Notes: a model not told the origin generated them from the letters alone. A stretch of 37,358 nt of DNA from Methanothrix sp. (GCA_026394475.1 JAPKYD010000014.1:1-37358), one strand, 5' to 3'. Numbered from the stretch's first letter, positions 7,445-19,983 are shown. Made by a program: numbers and translations.

Positions 7445-8470
7445 TCAGGGGGCCATTCCCGGGAACCAGAGGCCCGTTCTCTCATCCAGTTTGGCCATGA
7501 GGTTCATGTTCTGGATGGCCTGGCCGGATGCGCCCTTCACCAGGTTGTCGATGGCCGAGATGACCACCAGCCTGTCGCTGCCCAGCTCCGGCTCAAAGCT
7601 GATATCGCAAAAGTTTGAGCCGCGGACAGATGCAAGGCTTGGCACCCTTTCCGCCATGCGCACGAAGGGGGCATTCTTGTAGAACTCGCGATAGATCTCC
7701 GCCACCTTGGATTTATCCTGCAGCGTCTCCACCGCCTCCTCGCGGGCAAAGACGTGCGCCGTGGTCAGAATTCCCCGCACTGCCGGTACGACGTGCGGCG
7801 TGAAGTTGATTTTTATGCCAGGAGAAAGACGGGTCATCTCCTGCTTTATCTCAGGAACATGGCGGTGGGTGGTAAGCTTGTAGGGTATCACATTTTGCGC
7901 CATGTTGGGATAGTGGCTGGTCTCTGTCGGCTCCAATCCTGCGCCGGAGATGCCTGACTTGGAGTCGTAGACCACGCGCTCCACCAGGCCTGCTTTGGCC
8001 AGCGGTGCAACGGCCAATGTGGCTCCTGTGGGGTAGCAGCCCGGATTGCCCACCAGATTGGCCTTGGCCACCTCGGGATGCAGCTCCGTCAGGCCGAAGA
8101 CCGCCTCCCGCGGGGCGCGGTGCTTGGTCTGGTAGGTCTTTTCGAAGACATCCACCGGCAGGCGGTAATCGGAGGAGAGATCGATGACCCTGGTGCCTGC
8201 ATCCAGGAGCCCCGGCACCCAGTCCATGGCCGTGCCGTGAGGAACGGCAGTGAAGACTATATCGCAGCGCTCGGCAACCTCCTTGGCGTTAGGAGCTTCA
8301 AAGTTGAGGGAATAAATCCCCTTCAGATGAGGATGAACCAAGCTCAAGGGCTTTCCCGAAAGCTTGCGAGAGGTTACTACCACTACCTTGACTTTAGGGT
8401 GGTTTGCCAGGAGGCGCAACAGCTCCCCGCCGGTGTAGCCCGATCCACCGACTATTCCTACATCAATCAT
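7445..8470 (-). CDS. argC: N-acetyl-gamma-glutamyl-phosphate reductase
   Basis: About 341 residues. The NADP-binding start is VGIVGGSGYTGGELLRLL, the catalytic cysteine lies in GNPGCYPTGA (residue 145 in this numbering), and the SKSGISGAG and HRHVPEI segments typical of ArgC follow. The enzyme reduces N-acetylglutamyl phosphate to the semialdehyde in arginine synthesis. An upstream ATG exists at 8482, but the TATA box at 8491-8499 would place transcription start near 8470, exactly at the ATG of MIDVGIVGG, so I use that start. It is the first gene of the arginine cluster. Confidence 0.95.
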   Translation of the reverse strand: MIDVGIVGGSGYTGGELLRLLANHPKVKVVVVTSRKLSGKPLSLVHPHLKGIYSLNFEAPNAKEVAERCDIVFTAVPHGTAMDWVPGLLDAGTRVIDLSSDYRLPVDVFEKTYQTKHRAPREAVFGLTELHPEVAKANLVGNPGCYPTGATLAVAPLAKAGLVERVVYDSKSGISGAGLEPTETSHYPNMAQNVIPYKLTTHRHVPEIKQEMTRLSPGIKINFTPHVVPAVRGILTTAHVFAREEAVETLQDKSKVAEIYREFYKNAPFVRMAERVPSLASVRGSNFCDISFEPELGSDRLVVISAIDNLVKGASGQAIQNMNLMAKLDERTGLWFPGMAP

Positions 8471-8490
8471 AAGAATCCCCATGAGCTAAT

Positions 8491-8499
8491 GATATAAAT
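8491..8499 (-). promoter_or_regulatory. TATA box of the argC-CBS-argJ-argH operon
   Basis: On the minus strand ATTTATATC, centred about 25 bases before the ATG at 8470. The position implies a leaderless argC message and argues against the ATG at 8482. Confidence 0.55.
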
Positions 8500-8509
8500 T
8501 CACCACGCC

Positions 8510-9463
8510 TTATGGGCAGAGAGCTGCGCTCAAGTCGGCCAGGCCCACTGCAGCTTGCTCGATGCGCTCCTTCTGCTCCAGAGGAGCAAGCCAGCGCTCC
8601 GGAATCCACCTGGCTCCATAGGCCGCTCCGAAAAGCGACCCTGCGATGGAAGCGATGGAGTCGGTGTCGCCTCCGCTGCTGGCCGCCATTACCAATGCCT
8701 CCTCCGGCTCAAACTTGAGGAAGCAGTAAAATGCGGCGGGAACGGTCTCCGAGACCAGAGGTGAGGTGCCAATGGCAGCCAGCGCCGCCGCGGCCTCGCG
8801 GCCCTGAAGCGAGCCTGCCCAAAGAAGGCGGTCAGCGAACTTTGCGTCGATTTGGCGGGCCTTCTGGACGGCCATGCGGAGGGTCGCCTCTTTGGAAAAG
8901 CCCTTCAGGCTGAGGGCGACGGCGACTGCCACGGCCACAGCGCCAGCGCGCGCCGCCGGGCCAGAGTGCGTAGGCAGGCTCTGCAGATCGGCAAACCTGC
9001 TCACCAGATCCAGATCGCAGTGGTACAAAAGGCCCACAGGTGCTGCCCTCATGGCCGAGCCGCAAGTGGGAATGTCGATACCGGACTCCTTCCAGGATCT
9101 TCCGGCGATCATGTTCTCCACGGAGGAGCGGGTGGTGAAGCCCACCCCCCGGTTGAGCCGCTCGTCCAGGGTCCAGGCCGTACCCCAGGCGACGAGCTTG
9201 TCCGCGAATCTGTCAGCGGAAAAGCCAGAAGCCTCGATCATGGATTCAGCCAGCAGCAAGGTCTCTTCGGTGTCATCTGTGAACTGGCCAGCCTGAAGGC
9301 CGAAATGACAATGGCCCTCTGGAGCGGGCATCATCTCCTGAACGAGCCCCACCTGGGTTTGAACCTCCGCGGCGGTGTAGCCCTCAGTGGGCATTCCCAG
9401 GGCATCTCCCACCGCCCCACCCAGGAGACAGCCCCGGATGCGGTCTCGCATATTCAAGACCAT
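8510..9463 (-). CDS. ADP-ribosylglycohydrolase (DraG/ARH-like)
   Basis: 317 residues with the all-helical ADP-ribosylglycohydrolase fold. The N-terminal signature is GCLLGGAVGDALGMPTEG (11-28), the first metal-binding acids are in FTDDTEET (61-68), and the second metal site is SGGDTDSIASIAGSLFGA near the C-terminus. Members remove ADP-ribose from arginine (DraG), serine, DNA or small molecules using two magnesium ions; the target here is unknown. No nitrogenase or DraT gene is visible, so DraG as such is not supported. The start may be 9463 or the second ATG at 9451. It is divergent from the methyltransferase. Confidence 0.9.
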   Translation of the reverse strand: MVLNMRDRIRGCLLGGAVGDALGMPTEGYTAAEVQTQVGLVQEMMPAPEGHCHFGLQAGQFTDDTEETLLLAESMIEASGFSADRFADKLVAWGTAWTLDERLNRGVGFTTRSSVENMIAGRSWKESGIDIPTCGSAMRAAPVGLLYHCDLDLVSRFADLQSLPTHSGPAARAGAVAVAVAVALSLKGFSKEATLRMAVQKARQIDAKFADRLLWAGSLQGREAAAALAAIGTSPLVSETVPAAFYCFLKFEPEEALVMAASSGGDTDSIASIAGSLFGAAYGARWIPERWLAPLEQKERIEQAAVGLADLSAALCP

Positions 9464-9537
9464 GGCCGCCTGTAGGCAGCGTTGGTAGTAATAATCATCG
9501 CAAAAGAGTTTATCCTTTTCTACACTGTTTTATATTT

Positions 9538-10149
9538 ATGAGCCATGCCAAGGCCTGGGACAAAGACTACCGTAGCCGCGGCCGCCTCTGGGGAGGCGGC
9601 GTCAAGGACCTGCCCGAGCTGCCCGCGGGCTGCAGCGTCCTGGAGATGGGCTGCGGCAGTGGAAAGACGCTGGCAGGCTTGGCGGGCCGCGCCAGAAGGG
9701 TCATAGGGCTGGACATCTCAGTGCAGGCCCTGCGGCTCTGCCGCCCTTGTGGGCCCAAGATCGATCTGATCCTGGGCGACGCCTGCCGCCTGCCCTTCCC
9801 GAGCGAAAGCTTCGATGCCGTCTTCGCCTTCCACGTGACCGGGCACCTGCTCCTGGCGGGCCGCCACGCGCTCGCCCGCGAGGCGGCGCGGGTGCTGAAA
9901 CTCGGAGGAAGGCTGCTCTTCCGGGAGTTCGGAGCGGAGGACATGCGGGCCAAAAAGGGCCAGGAGGTGGAGCGGGGGACGTTCAGGCGCAAAGAGGGCA
10001 TCATCACCCACTACTTCACCGAAGCGGAGGCAATGGTCCTTTTTGGCGACCTTGAGCCGATCTGCGTTTGCACCCACCGCTGGAGGCTGCGCGTGAAAGG
10101 CCGGGATCTGATGCGCTCCGAGGTAAAGGCCGTCTTCCTCAAGACCTGA
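9538..10149 (+). CDS. Class I SAM-dependent methyltransferase
   Basis: 203 residues. Motif I is VLEMGCGSGKT (about 34-44), followed by the acidic strand end VIGLDIS and LILGDACRLPFPSESFDAVFA, the layout of UbiE/Methyltransf_11 enzymes. The substrate is not predictable. A GAGTTTATCC stretch about 25 bases before the ATG suggests a leaderless mRNA. Its last 139 bases lie opposite the end of the secreted-protein frame. The natural-looking C-terminus (SEVKAVFLKT) suggests this gene is the owner of the overlap. Confidence 0.86.
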   Translation: MSHAKAWDKDYRSRGRLWGGGVKDLPELPAGCSVLEMGCGSGKTLAGLAGRARRVIGLDISVQALRLCRPCGPKIDLILGDACRLPFPSESFDAVFAFHVTGHLLLAGRHALAREAARVLKLGGRLLFREFGAEDMRAKKGQEVERGTFRRKEGIITHYFTEAEAMVLFGDLEPICVCTHRWRLRVKGRDLMRSEVKAVFLKT

Positions 10150-10517
10150 GGTCCGGGAACTGGAACTGGGCGATAGTAGCCCAGGACGCTTCTGAACTTT
10201 CCCCCCTTGGCATCCCAGAGACTGCCAACAGTGAAGTAGAGGCCGTACTCTCCATCCTCGATGCCGGTGATCGTCAGGGTGTCCATGGAGCGCAGGTAAA
10301 CGGCTACCAGCGGCTTCACCTTCTTGTCGGTCAGCACGGCCACGGTGTCCATGGTCCAGTTGTTGTGCACGATGAGCACTCCGTAGCCGCTGCGGTCCAT
10401 GTCTTTGATGTAGGTGCCGGTATCGGGGCGGTTTGGCTGGGCCTGGCTGATGAAAGCGCCAATTAATAGTAGTAATAAGATGGCAAGAATAGGCAATTTT
10501 TGGCGCACGAAATCCAT
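10011..10517 (-). CDS. Secreted or membrane-anchored protein with run-on C-terminus
   Basis: Up to 168 residues. A basic start and a leucine-rich helix (LPILAILLLLLIGAFISQA, about 8-26) form a signal peptide or anchor. A beta-rich exported domain follows, including a VHNNWTMDTVAVL stretch. From roughly residue 120 (after GYYRPVPVPGP) the frame runs antisense through the methyltransferase gene and becomes Arg/Ser-rich, so that tail is probably not ancestral. GGAGG directly abuts the ATG at 10515-10517; a GTG three codons on (10508) has better spacing of nine bases and may be the true start. Function unknown. Confidence 0.6.
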   Translation of the reverse strand: MDFVRQKLPILAILLLLLIGAFISQAQPNRPDTGTYIKDMDRSGYGVLIVHNNWTMDTVAVLTDKKVKPLVAVYLRSMDTLTITGIEDGEYGLYFTVGSLWDAKGGKFRSVLGYYRPVPVPGPQVLRKTAFTSERIRSRPFTRSLQRWVQTQIGSRSPKRTIASASVK

Positions 10518-11191
10518 CCTCCGTCTTCTTGATAGGCCTTCTTGGTATTTATCCTTTGATTAAGAGAGGGCATGAAGCCCCAGGAATGCCTACGGAAACG
10601 GGCCTCACCCCCCAGATTCTCCGCCTTCCTTGCACCTCTTCGCTCCATGACCAGGAGCGCCAGGCAGCCCAGGAGACACAATACGCCCGCCAGTAAGAAG
10701 GTGGCAGAGAAGCCTACCAGGCTTGCCACCGCCGCTCCGGCGGCCCCAGTGACGGCAGTGCCAAGGCCCGTGGAGGTGGAGTAGACTGACCACTGGAAGC
10801 TCTCCCGTCCCTTATCCAAATTGGCGGACCAGAGGCCGAGCCAGGTCGGGTAAGCCAGGCCGCTGCCCAGCCCGTAGATCATCTCCGCCAAATAGACTTG
10901 ATAAATGCTGTGCGCCGTGACGTAAATCACGGGCACAGAGGCCATGAGCAGCGTCCCCAGGATCAGCCACCTCGTCTTCCCGGACCGGCTGTCGATGTAC
11001 TTCCCGAAGGGAATCTGCACCAGGGACTTGGTGAATAGGAAGAGGGCACTCGCGAGTCCCGCAGTGAGCATGGTACCTCCGGTCACCCCACCATCGTTTA
11101 TGTACAGGGCCAGGATGGGCTGGATCAGCCCGAAGCCCGTGAGGACGAAGATGTCCGAGAGCATGAGCAGCTTCATGGTGCGGTTCATCAT
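10463..11191 (-). CDS. Half-size major facilitator superfamily protein
   Basis: 242 residues with about six membrane helices, corresponding to the N-terminal half of an MFS transporter (normally twelve helices). The loop between helices 2 and 3 carries the motif-A-like GKYIDSRSGKTR. After helix 6 (ending LVMERRGARK) the frame continues for about 55 polar residues unlike MFS sequence, through the promoter area and start of the next gene. Either this is a genuine half transporter that dimerises, or a transporter truncated by deletion with a random tail. GGAGGTGA at 11198-11205, six bases before the ATG, is a perfect ribosome binding site, so it is probably translated. Confidence 0.7.
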   Translation of the reverse strand: MMNRTMKLLMLSDIFVLTGFGLIQPILALYINDGGVTGGTMLTAGLASALFLFTKSLVQIPFGKYIDSRSGKTRWLILGTLLMASVPVIYVTAHSIYQVYLAEMIYGLGSGLAYPTWLGLWSANLDKGRESFQWSVYSTSTGLGTAVTGAAGAAVASLVGFSATFLLAGVLCLLGCLALLVMERRGARKAENLGGEARFRRHSWGFMPSLNQRINTKKAYQEDGGWISCAKNCLFLPSYYYY

Positions 11192-11535
11192 AGCGAGTCA
11201 CCTCCGAGATATATTTAGTGATATTTATAATTCGATGCAGCCAGGCGGACGTCCCAATCTGATGTTATGATAATAATACAAAACTTTGGATTAAGTCCCG
11301 TATTATCATAGCAGGGATTGTTCAATGGCCTAAGCTAACTTAGAAAAGGGTCCGTTCTAAACCGGATTTGATGGTGATGCAGTAGATAATTACGCTTAGC
11401 TCCATCACAATTCCTGGGATTAAGATTCTATATAAACCTTCCGCTCAGTGAGCTGTGCTAATCAATAGCATGCAACCCAAAATAGCAATATTTATAAGCT
11501 AATTATAGAAAATCGAAGCTTTGAAATTATCCGCA
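11192..11535. other. Intergenic region, no gene seen
   Basis: About 340 AT-richer bases between the MFS start and the HepT end. I find no convincing ORF. It holds the MFS promoter, an interrupted inverted repeat (TATGATAATAATAC at 11266-11279 with GTATTATCATA at 11300-11310), a second imperfect repeat pairing GGATTTGATGG with CCATCACAATTCC further right, and a strong plus-strand TATA-like TCTATATAAACC near 11427 with no ORF downstream. Confidence 0.4.
11198..11230 (-). promoter_or_regulatory. Promoter and perfect Shine-Dalgarno of the MFS gene
   Basis: On the minus strand TTATAAATA (11222-11230) is a TATA box, and GGAGGTGA (11198-11205) matches the archaeal 16S rRNA 3' end fully, six bases before the ATG at 11191. 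Confidence 0.5.
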
Positions 11536-11817
11536 TCAATCGAGGTTGTCCATTATCTGCGCTATCTGCACCTCAAGCTCAGGCAAGTCTTGCTTGACGA
11601 ACAACCAGACTCGTCCCAGATTCACTGTGAAATAGCCGTGGATAAGGACATCTCGGAGGCCTGCGACGAGCTTCCAGGGGACGTCTGGATGCTGGCTTCT
11701 GAAATCCTCTGGAACATTCTTCATGAAGTCGTCTTTCGTGATATCGCGAGTGTAATCTTTGATGAGACCGATGCTGAAGATGATGTCCAGAAGAATAATT
11801 CTCTCGTCACGATTCAT
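11536..11817 (-). CDS. hepT: HepT-like toxin with an internal deletion
   Basis: 93 residues; HepT/DUF86 RNases are usually about 110-120. The N-terminus (ERIILLDIIFSIGLIKDYT) and C-terminal half match the family, and the catalytic RX4HXY motif is intact as RDVLIHGY (R55, H60, Y62). The helix that normally lies between them, carrying a NLEIIGEA-like stretch, is missing: the text jumps from DDFMKN to VPEDFRSQHPD, an apparent in-frame loss of about 25 residues. HepT is the HEPN toxin paired with an MNT nucleotidyltransferase that AMPylates its tyrosine. The mntA stop and hepT ATG are adjacent (TGAATG). Whether it still folds is open. Confidence 0.8.
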   Translation of the reverse strand: MNRDERIILLDIIFSIGLIKDYTRDITKDDFMKNVPEDFRSQHPDVPWKLVAGLRDVLIHGYFTVNLGRVWLFVKQDLPELEVQIAQIMDNLD

Positions 11818-12105
11818 TCATATCACAGACACCTGCTCTCTCAAGATCCGGTCCCTCAATCCAGGATGAATGGAGGAATATTCGACAAGATCCACGGACC
11901 TTCCGGCGGCATCTTCCAGATCCAGCTTCAACGCCACGAGATCAAGAAGGCTCTTTTCTTCATTCAGCTCGACGAGAATATCAATATCGCTCCCCTCCGT
12001 TGCCTCACCCCTGGCAAAAGATCCAAAGATCGCCGCCCTTGAGACTCCATGATGGCGCAAGATAGGCGCCAGCTTGTTGGTTAGGTAATCCAAACCCTCA
12101 ATCAT
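11818..12105 (-). CDS. mntA: MntA-type nucleotidyltransferase antitoxin
   Basis: 95 residues, the usual minimal nucleotidyltransferase. GSFARGEATEGSDID gives the GSX10DXD motif (G28, S29, D40, D42) that binds ATP and metal. In characterised pairs MntA transfers AMP groups to the HepT tyrosine and neutralises it. It is the first gene of a two-gene unit with hepT, under a TATA box near 12135-12144. Confidence 0.88.
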   Translation of the reverse strand: MIEGLDYLTNKLAPILRHHGVSRAAIFGSFARGEATEGSDIDILVELNEEKSLLDLVALKLDLEDAAGRSVDLVEYSSIHPGLRDRILREQVSVI

Positions 12106-12134
12106 GTTTTTCTATTGAAAATATGTTATGCCTA

Positions 12135-12144
12135 CTTTATATAA
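12135..12144 (-). promoter_or_regulatory. TATA box of the mntA-hepT unit
   Basis: On the minus strand TTATATAAAG, centred about 35 bases from the ATG at 12105, giving a leader of about nine bases or less. Confidence 0.45.
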
Positions 12145-12194
12145 CTTGTATCTGCAAAAAAAGAGGATTCAATCCGGTTTTCAATACACATTTC

Positions 12195-16495
<4,301 letters not shown>

Positions 16496-16540
16496 TTAAG
16501 CCTCCTGAATAATTAGGACCGTAATGAAATAACTTGAGCG

Positions 16541-16550
16541 GATATAAGCT
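16541..16550 (-). promoter_or_regulatory. TATA box of the gyrBA operon
   Basis: On the minus strand AGCTTATATC. Transcription is expected near 16518, leaving a leader of about 30 bases that contains the GGAGG at 16501-16505. Confidence 0.5.
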
Positions 16551-16698
16551 TTTCCCCTAAGTATATCATTTATTTTATTTGCCGAAACCTTGAAATCCCT
16601 CCAACGAGGGATACCTGGAATATATCCGTCATCACTACCGCCAGACAATGTCATCAACCGATAAAAATTTTTCGAAGCTTTTGCAAAAGAATTTCAGA

Positions 16699-16770
16699 AG
16701 CCAAGGTCCGGATTCGAACCGGAGTGGTAATGCTCTGCAGGCATTTGCGTAGCCGCTCCGCCACCTTGGC
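16699..16770 (-). tRNA. tRNA-Cys (anticodon GCA)
   Basis: The minus strand folds as a complete cloverleaf. The acceptor GCCAAGG pairs with CCTTGGC and is followed by U73, the discriminator base usual for cysteine. The anticodon stem AATGC/GCATT encloses the loop CTGCAGA with anticodon GCA. The T arm is TCCGG-TTCGAAT-CCGGA. CCA is not encoded, and no intron is present. Confidence 0.95.
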
Positions 16771-17088
16771 ATAGCATTGGCTTTTGGACAATAGAGTTGG
16801 CCCACTTTGGACCACATCAGCCTTCGTTATCAGTGAAGGTCGCCGCTTGCCGCCAAGTACTGCTAGAGTTCCTATGCTATAAAGGTTGCCTTCGCGGCAA
16901 GGGGCCGATCAAGACGGATCATTGAAAGGATCCCAGAGAACAGATACACATGAGAGACGCATAGACATCAATTGTAAAAAATATATATAACTAGAGAGAA
17001 ATTAGACCCTGCCACAAAATCCCCCATTAGGCGAAAAGTATTTATTTAGAAATGGAGTTACAATTTGCTTCTCAGTGGGGGAATTGAG
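16771..17088. other. Intergenic region with inverted repeats
   Basis: No ORF that I would call. A folded-looking part holds CCTTC/GAAGG (16821-16825 with 16835-16839), CTTGCCGC at 16846-16853 complementary to GCGGCAAG at 16894-16901, and a tight TTGCC-TTCGC-GGCAA hairpin at the right end. A plus-strand CTATAAAGG lies inside it. Further right are TATA-like AAAATATATATAAC (about 16978-16990) and the better BRE/TATA of the next gene. Confidence 0.35.
17031..17046 (+). promoter_or_regulatory. BRE/TATA of the Lrp-like gene
   Basis: GCGAAAAG followed by TATTTATT is close to the archaeal BRE-TATA consensus. Transcription is expected near 17069, about 20 bases before the TTG start at 17089. Confidence 0.5.
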
Positions 17089-17331
17089 TTGGTAATTGGA
17101 TTAACAATGATCAAGGTTAGACCCGGTCAGGAAAGATCGGCTTATGCCGACCTGCAGAAAAGGCCGGAGGTGAGAGACGTCTATCGCCTCTTTGGAGAGT
17201 ACACCTTCTTCCTGGTTATGCAGGCCGAAGGCAGAAATAGGTTCCAGCAGATCCTGAAGGGCATCAAAGAAGAGAACGAGGTCCTCAAGACCGGCCCCGT
17301 CCTGCTAGAATCTGCCCTTACCTTCGGCTGA
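17089..17331 (+). CDS. Stand-alone Lrp/AsnC ligand-binding (RAM) domain protein
   Basis: About 80 residues consisting only of the beta-alpha-beta-beta-alpha-beta RAM domain of Lrp/AsnC regulators (VIGLTMIKVRPGQE, then VRDVYRLFGEYTFFLVMQAEG). No DNA-binding helix-turn-helix is present. Such solo domains form dimers or octamers that bind amino acids and may modulate full-length Lrp proteins. I chose the TTG at 17089 over 17065 because GGGGGA lies just upstream and the product then begins like other family members. A T-run follows the gene at 17346-17353. Confidence 0.78.
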   Translation: MVIGLTMIKVRPGQERSAYADLQKRPEVRDVYRLFGEYTFFLVMQAEGRNRFQQILKGIKEENEVLKTGPVLLESALTFG

Positions 17332-17342
17332 AGCCTTCTCGC

Positions 17343-17789
17343 TCACTTTTTTTGACTGCTTATTTTATCATGTGAGCAGCTCGGCTCCAGCAGGGGCGCG
17401 AACTTGGTACCGTAGTATATGATACCCCTTTCGCCCTCTTTGCCCAAGATCCGAAAGACCGGCCGCACGCGCATACCTATCTTCACGCCCTCCAGAGCGG
17501 AGACGATCTGGCCGGTGACCCTCGGCCCCTCGTCGAGCTGAATGATGGCCAAATTGTAAGGAGTTTGCCGCTCGAAGTCCTCCGTGGCGTTATGAATAGT
17601 AGTATAAGTAACGACGCTGCCCGTCCCCTTGAAGGTGTACTCCTCCAGATGCGCCCCCCGGCGACAGTTGGGACAAACGTTTCGGGGAGGGAAGAAGTAC
17701 TCATTGCAGCGGGTACAGTGCGTCCCCTGAAGATTGTACCTCTGAGGTATGCTCCTCCAGAACCTAGGCGCGTGCGTAGTCATATTCAC
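17343..17789 (-). CDS. DUF35 Zn-ribbon/OB-fold protein of the thiolase-HMGCS complex
   Basis: 148 residues. The N-terminal rubredoxin-like zinc ribbon is [18 protein letters not shown], followed by an OB-fold ([14 protein letters not shown], then [20 protein letters not shown]). In archaea this small protein bridges acetoacetyl-CoA thiolase and HMG-CoA synthase in one complex with a shared CoA-binding site. Its ATG overlaps the thiolase stop by four bases. It is the last gene of the regulator-HMGCS-thiolase-DUF35 cluster and converges on the Lrp-like gene with an 11-base gap. Confidence 0.92.
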   Translation of the reverse strand: MNMTTHAPRFWRSIPQRYNLQGTHCTRCNEYFFPPRNVCPNCRRGAHLEEYTFKGTGSVVTYTTIHNATEDFERQTPYNLAIIQLDEGPRVTGQIVSALEGVKIGMRVRPVFRILGKEGERGIIYYGTKFAPLLEPSCSHDKISSQKK

Positions 17790-18949
17790 CTCGCGAGTAT
17801 GTGGACCAGTGCGGTTCCACCTGAGCCTCCCACATTGTGGATCAATCCTATATCCGCCTCATCCACCTGGCGCTTGCCGGCTTCGCCGCGGAGCTGCAGA
17901 ACGATCTCATAGGCTTGTTTTATTCCTGTCGCACCTACGGGATGACCGCAGGCCTTCAGTCCGCCGGAGGTATTCACCGGGAGGCTGCTGCCCAGGGCGG
18001 TAAGCCCTTCCTCTGTGGCCTTCCCCCCCTGGCCTTTTTCCACAAAGCCCAGGTCCTCGATGGCCAGGATCTCTGCGATGGTGAAACAGTCGTGCACTTC
18101 CGCCACATCCACCTGCCGCGGCTCAATGCCGGCCTGGGCAAAGGCAGCGCGCCCGGCATGGACGGTGGCATCCAGCGTCGTCAAATCTCTGCGGTCGTGC
18201 AGCGCTAAAGTGTCGCTGGCCTGGGCGCTTCCCACTATTCTTATGGGCGTATCTGCGAAACGCCTGGCCGTCTCCGTGGGCGCAAGCACGACGGCTGCGG
18301 CACCATCTGAGATGGGCGAGCAATCCAGGATACGCAATGGATCGGCCACCAGGGAAGATCTATTCACATCCTCAATGCTGATCTCCATATGATACTGAGC
18401 TATGGGATTGTAGCAGGCATGATGGTGGTTCTTCACTGCCACCTGGGCCATCTGATCGTGCGTAGTCCCGAAGCGGCGCATGTGCAGCCTGGCCATCATG
18501 GCGTAGAGCGCGGGAAAGGTGGCCCCAAAGAAGCACTCCCACTCGCGATCGGCTGCAGCGGCGAGCGCATCCGCCGCGGTACCTGAGGAGACATCGGTCA
18601 TCTTCTCTACGCCGGCGGCGATCACTATATCGTGGTAGCCGCTGGCCACGGCCAGCACCGCCTGGCGCAGTGCCAGACCACCGGAGGCGCAGGCCGCCTC
18701 TACTCGCGTCGAAGGGATATGCATCCGGGAGAGCCCTGCACAATCGGCGATCAACGCCCCGATATGCTCCTGCTCCACGAATCTCCCGCCGCTCATGTTT
18801 CCCACGAAGAGAGCATCGATCTGCTCGCCTGCGATCTCGGCATCCTCTATGGCCAGCACCCCGGCCTCGCTGATCATGTCGCGCAAAGAGACGTCCCAGC
18901 GCTCTCCGAACTTGGTGCAGCCCACACCGATAATGGATACGGCCCTCAT
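17786..18949 (-). CDS. Acetyl-CoA C-acetyltransferase (archaeal thiolase)
   Basis: 387 residues of the SCP2-like/archaeal thiolase type. The acyl-accepting cysteine is C87 in EAACASGG, the active-site histidine region is [17 protein letters not shown], and the end is [15 protein letters not shown]. It condenses two acetyl-CoA to acetoacetyl-CoA, an unfavourable step driven by channelling to HMG-CoA synthase next door. It overlaps the synthase stop by four bases (ATGA) and DUF35 by four bases, implying coupled translation of the complex subunits. Confidence 0.94.
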   Translation of the reverse strand: MRAVSIIGVGCTKFGERWDVSLRDMISEAGVLAIEDAEIAGEQIDALFVGNMSGGRFVEQEHIGALIADCAGLSRMHIPSTRVEAACASGGLALRQAVLAVASGYHDIVIAAGVEKMTDVSSGTAADALAAAADREWECFFGATFPALYAMMARLHMRRFGTTHDQMAQVAVKNHHHACYNPIAQYHMEISIEDVNRSSLVADPLRILDCSPISDGAAAVVLAPTETARRFADTPIRIVGSAQASDTLALHDRRDLTTLDATVHAGRAAFAQAGIEPRQVDVAEVHDCFTIAEILAIEDLGFVEKGQGGKATEEGLTALGSSLPVNTSGGLKACGHPVGATGIKQAYEIVLQLRGEAGKRQVDEADIGLIHNVGGSGGTALVHILAR

Positions 18950-19983
18950 ATTCTCAGCTTGCCCTTGTGTTTGGCATACATGGCATAGTCGAGATACTCA
19001 GCGCTGCCGATGTAGTCTTGCACAGACGGAGCTTGGCAGCGGATCTCCTCAATTCTATCCTTCACGGCGATGCTGAAGGCGTCACTTCCCGCCCCCGAGC
19101 CGAAGCTGGTAACGAAGATCCTGTCCCCCGGTTTGGCTATATCCAGGGTGGCCGCCAGGCCGATGAGGCTGGAGGCCGAGTAGGTGTTTCCAATCATAGG
19201 CACTATCATACCGGGCTCGATCTGCTGTCTGGAAAATCCCAGCATATCGGCGACCCGAACTGGGAATTTGCCATTGGGCTGGTGGAAGACCGCGTAATCG
19301 TAATCGTCAGGCTTCGTGCCCAGGCGCTCCATCAGACCGCGCGCAGCGCTGACGACGTGCTTGAAGTACGCCGGCTCACCCGTGAATCTTCCACTGTGCT
19401 CCGGGTAAGGCATGCCCTCTCGCCTCCAGAAATCAGGGGTGTCGGTGGTAAAAGAGTAAAAGCCTTCGATCTCCGCAGCCAGATCCTCACGGCCTATAAG
19501 ATAGGCGGCTCCGCCTGCCGCAGCCGTATACTCCAGCATATCTCCCGGCGCTCCCTGGCTAACGTCTGTGCCTATGGCCAATCCCAGATCGATCATCTTT
19601 GAACTCACCAGACCCAGACAGGCCTGGACGGCTGCTGTGCCCGCTTTGCAGGCAAACTCGAAATCTGCAGCCGTAAAAGAGGACGAGGAGCAGACTGCTT
19701 GACCCACAATGGTCCCCGTGGGCTTCACGGCATAGGGATGGCTCTCCGATCCGACATAGATGGCTCCGATGCGATGGGGATCAACATTGGCGCGCCGCAG
19801 CGCATTGCGGGCCGCCTCCACCGCAATGGTCACGGCATCCTCATCCAGATCGGGAACCGACTTTTCAAAGACTCGCAATCCTTCAGAGACCTCCTTTCCG
19901 TCACCCCAAACCCGCGCTATTTCGTCCAACCGTATCCTGAATCGCGGGATGTAGACACCATAGCTGACTATACCTGAGACCAA
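18946..19983 (-). CDS. Hydroxymethylglutaryl-CoA synthase
   Basis: 345 residues, archaeal type. The catalytic cysteine is C112 in [11 protein letters not shown]. The glutamate (E80 in [13 protein letters not shown]) and histidine (H234 in [10 protein letters not shown]) complete the triad. It makes HMG-CoA from acetoacetyl-CoA and acetyl-CoA, the committed entry to mevalonate and archaeal lipids. The start is TTG at 19983, preceded by GGGTGA that also contains the stop of the regulator gene. HMG-CoA reductase is not in the window. Confidence 0.96.
   Translation of the reverse strand: MVSGIVSYGVYIPRFRIRLDEIARVWGDGKEVSEGLRVFEKSVPDLDEDAVTIAVEAARNALRRANVDPHRIGAIYVGSESHPYAVKPTGTIVGQAVCSSSSFTAADFEFACKAGTAAVQACLGLVSSKMIDLGLAIGTDVSQGAPGDMLEYTAAAGGAAYLIGREDLAAEIEGFYSFTTDTPDFWRREGMPYPEHSGRFTGEPAYFKHVVSAARGLMERLGTKPDDYDYAVFHQPNGKFPVRVADMLGFSRQQIEPGMIVPMIGNTYSASSLIGLAATLDIAKPGDRIFVTSFGSGAGSDAFSIAVKDRIEEIRCQAPSVQDYIGSAEYLDYAMYAKHKGKLRI

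Noticed and set aside
16635-16817. Minus-strand ORF of 60 codons near gyrB
   Set aside because: It runs straight through the tRNA-Cys gene.
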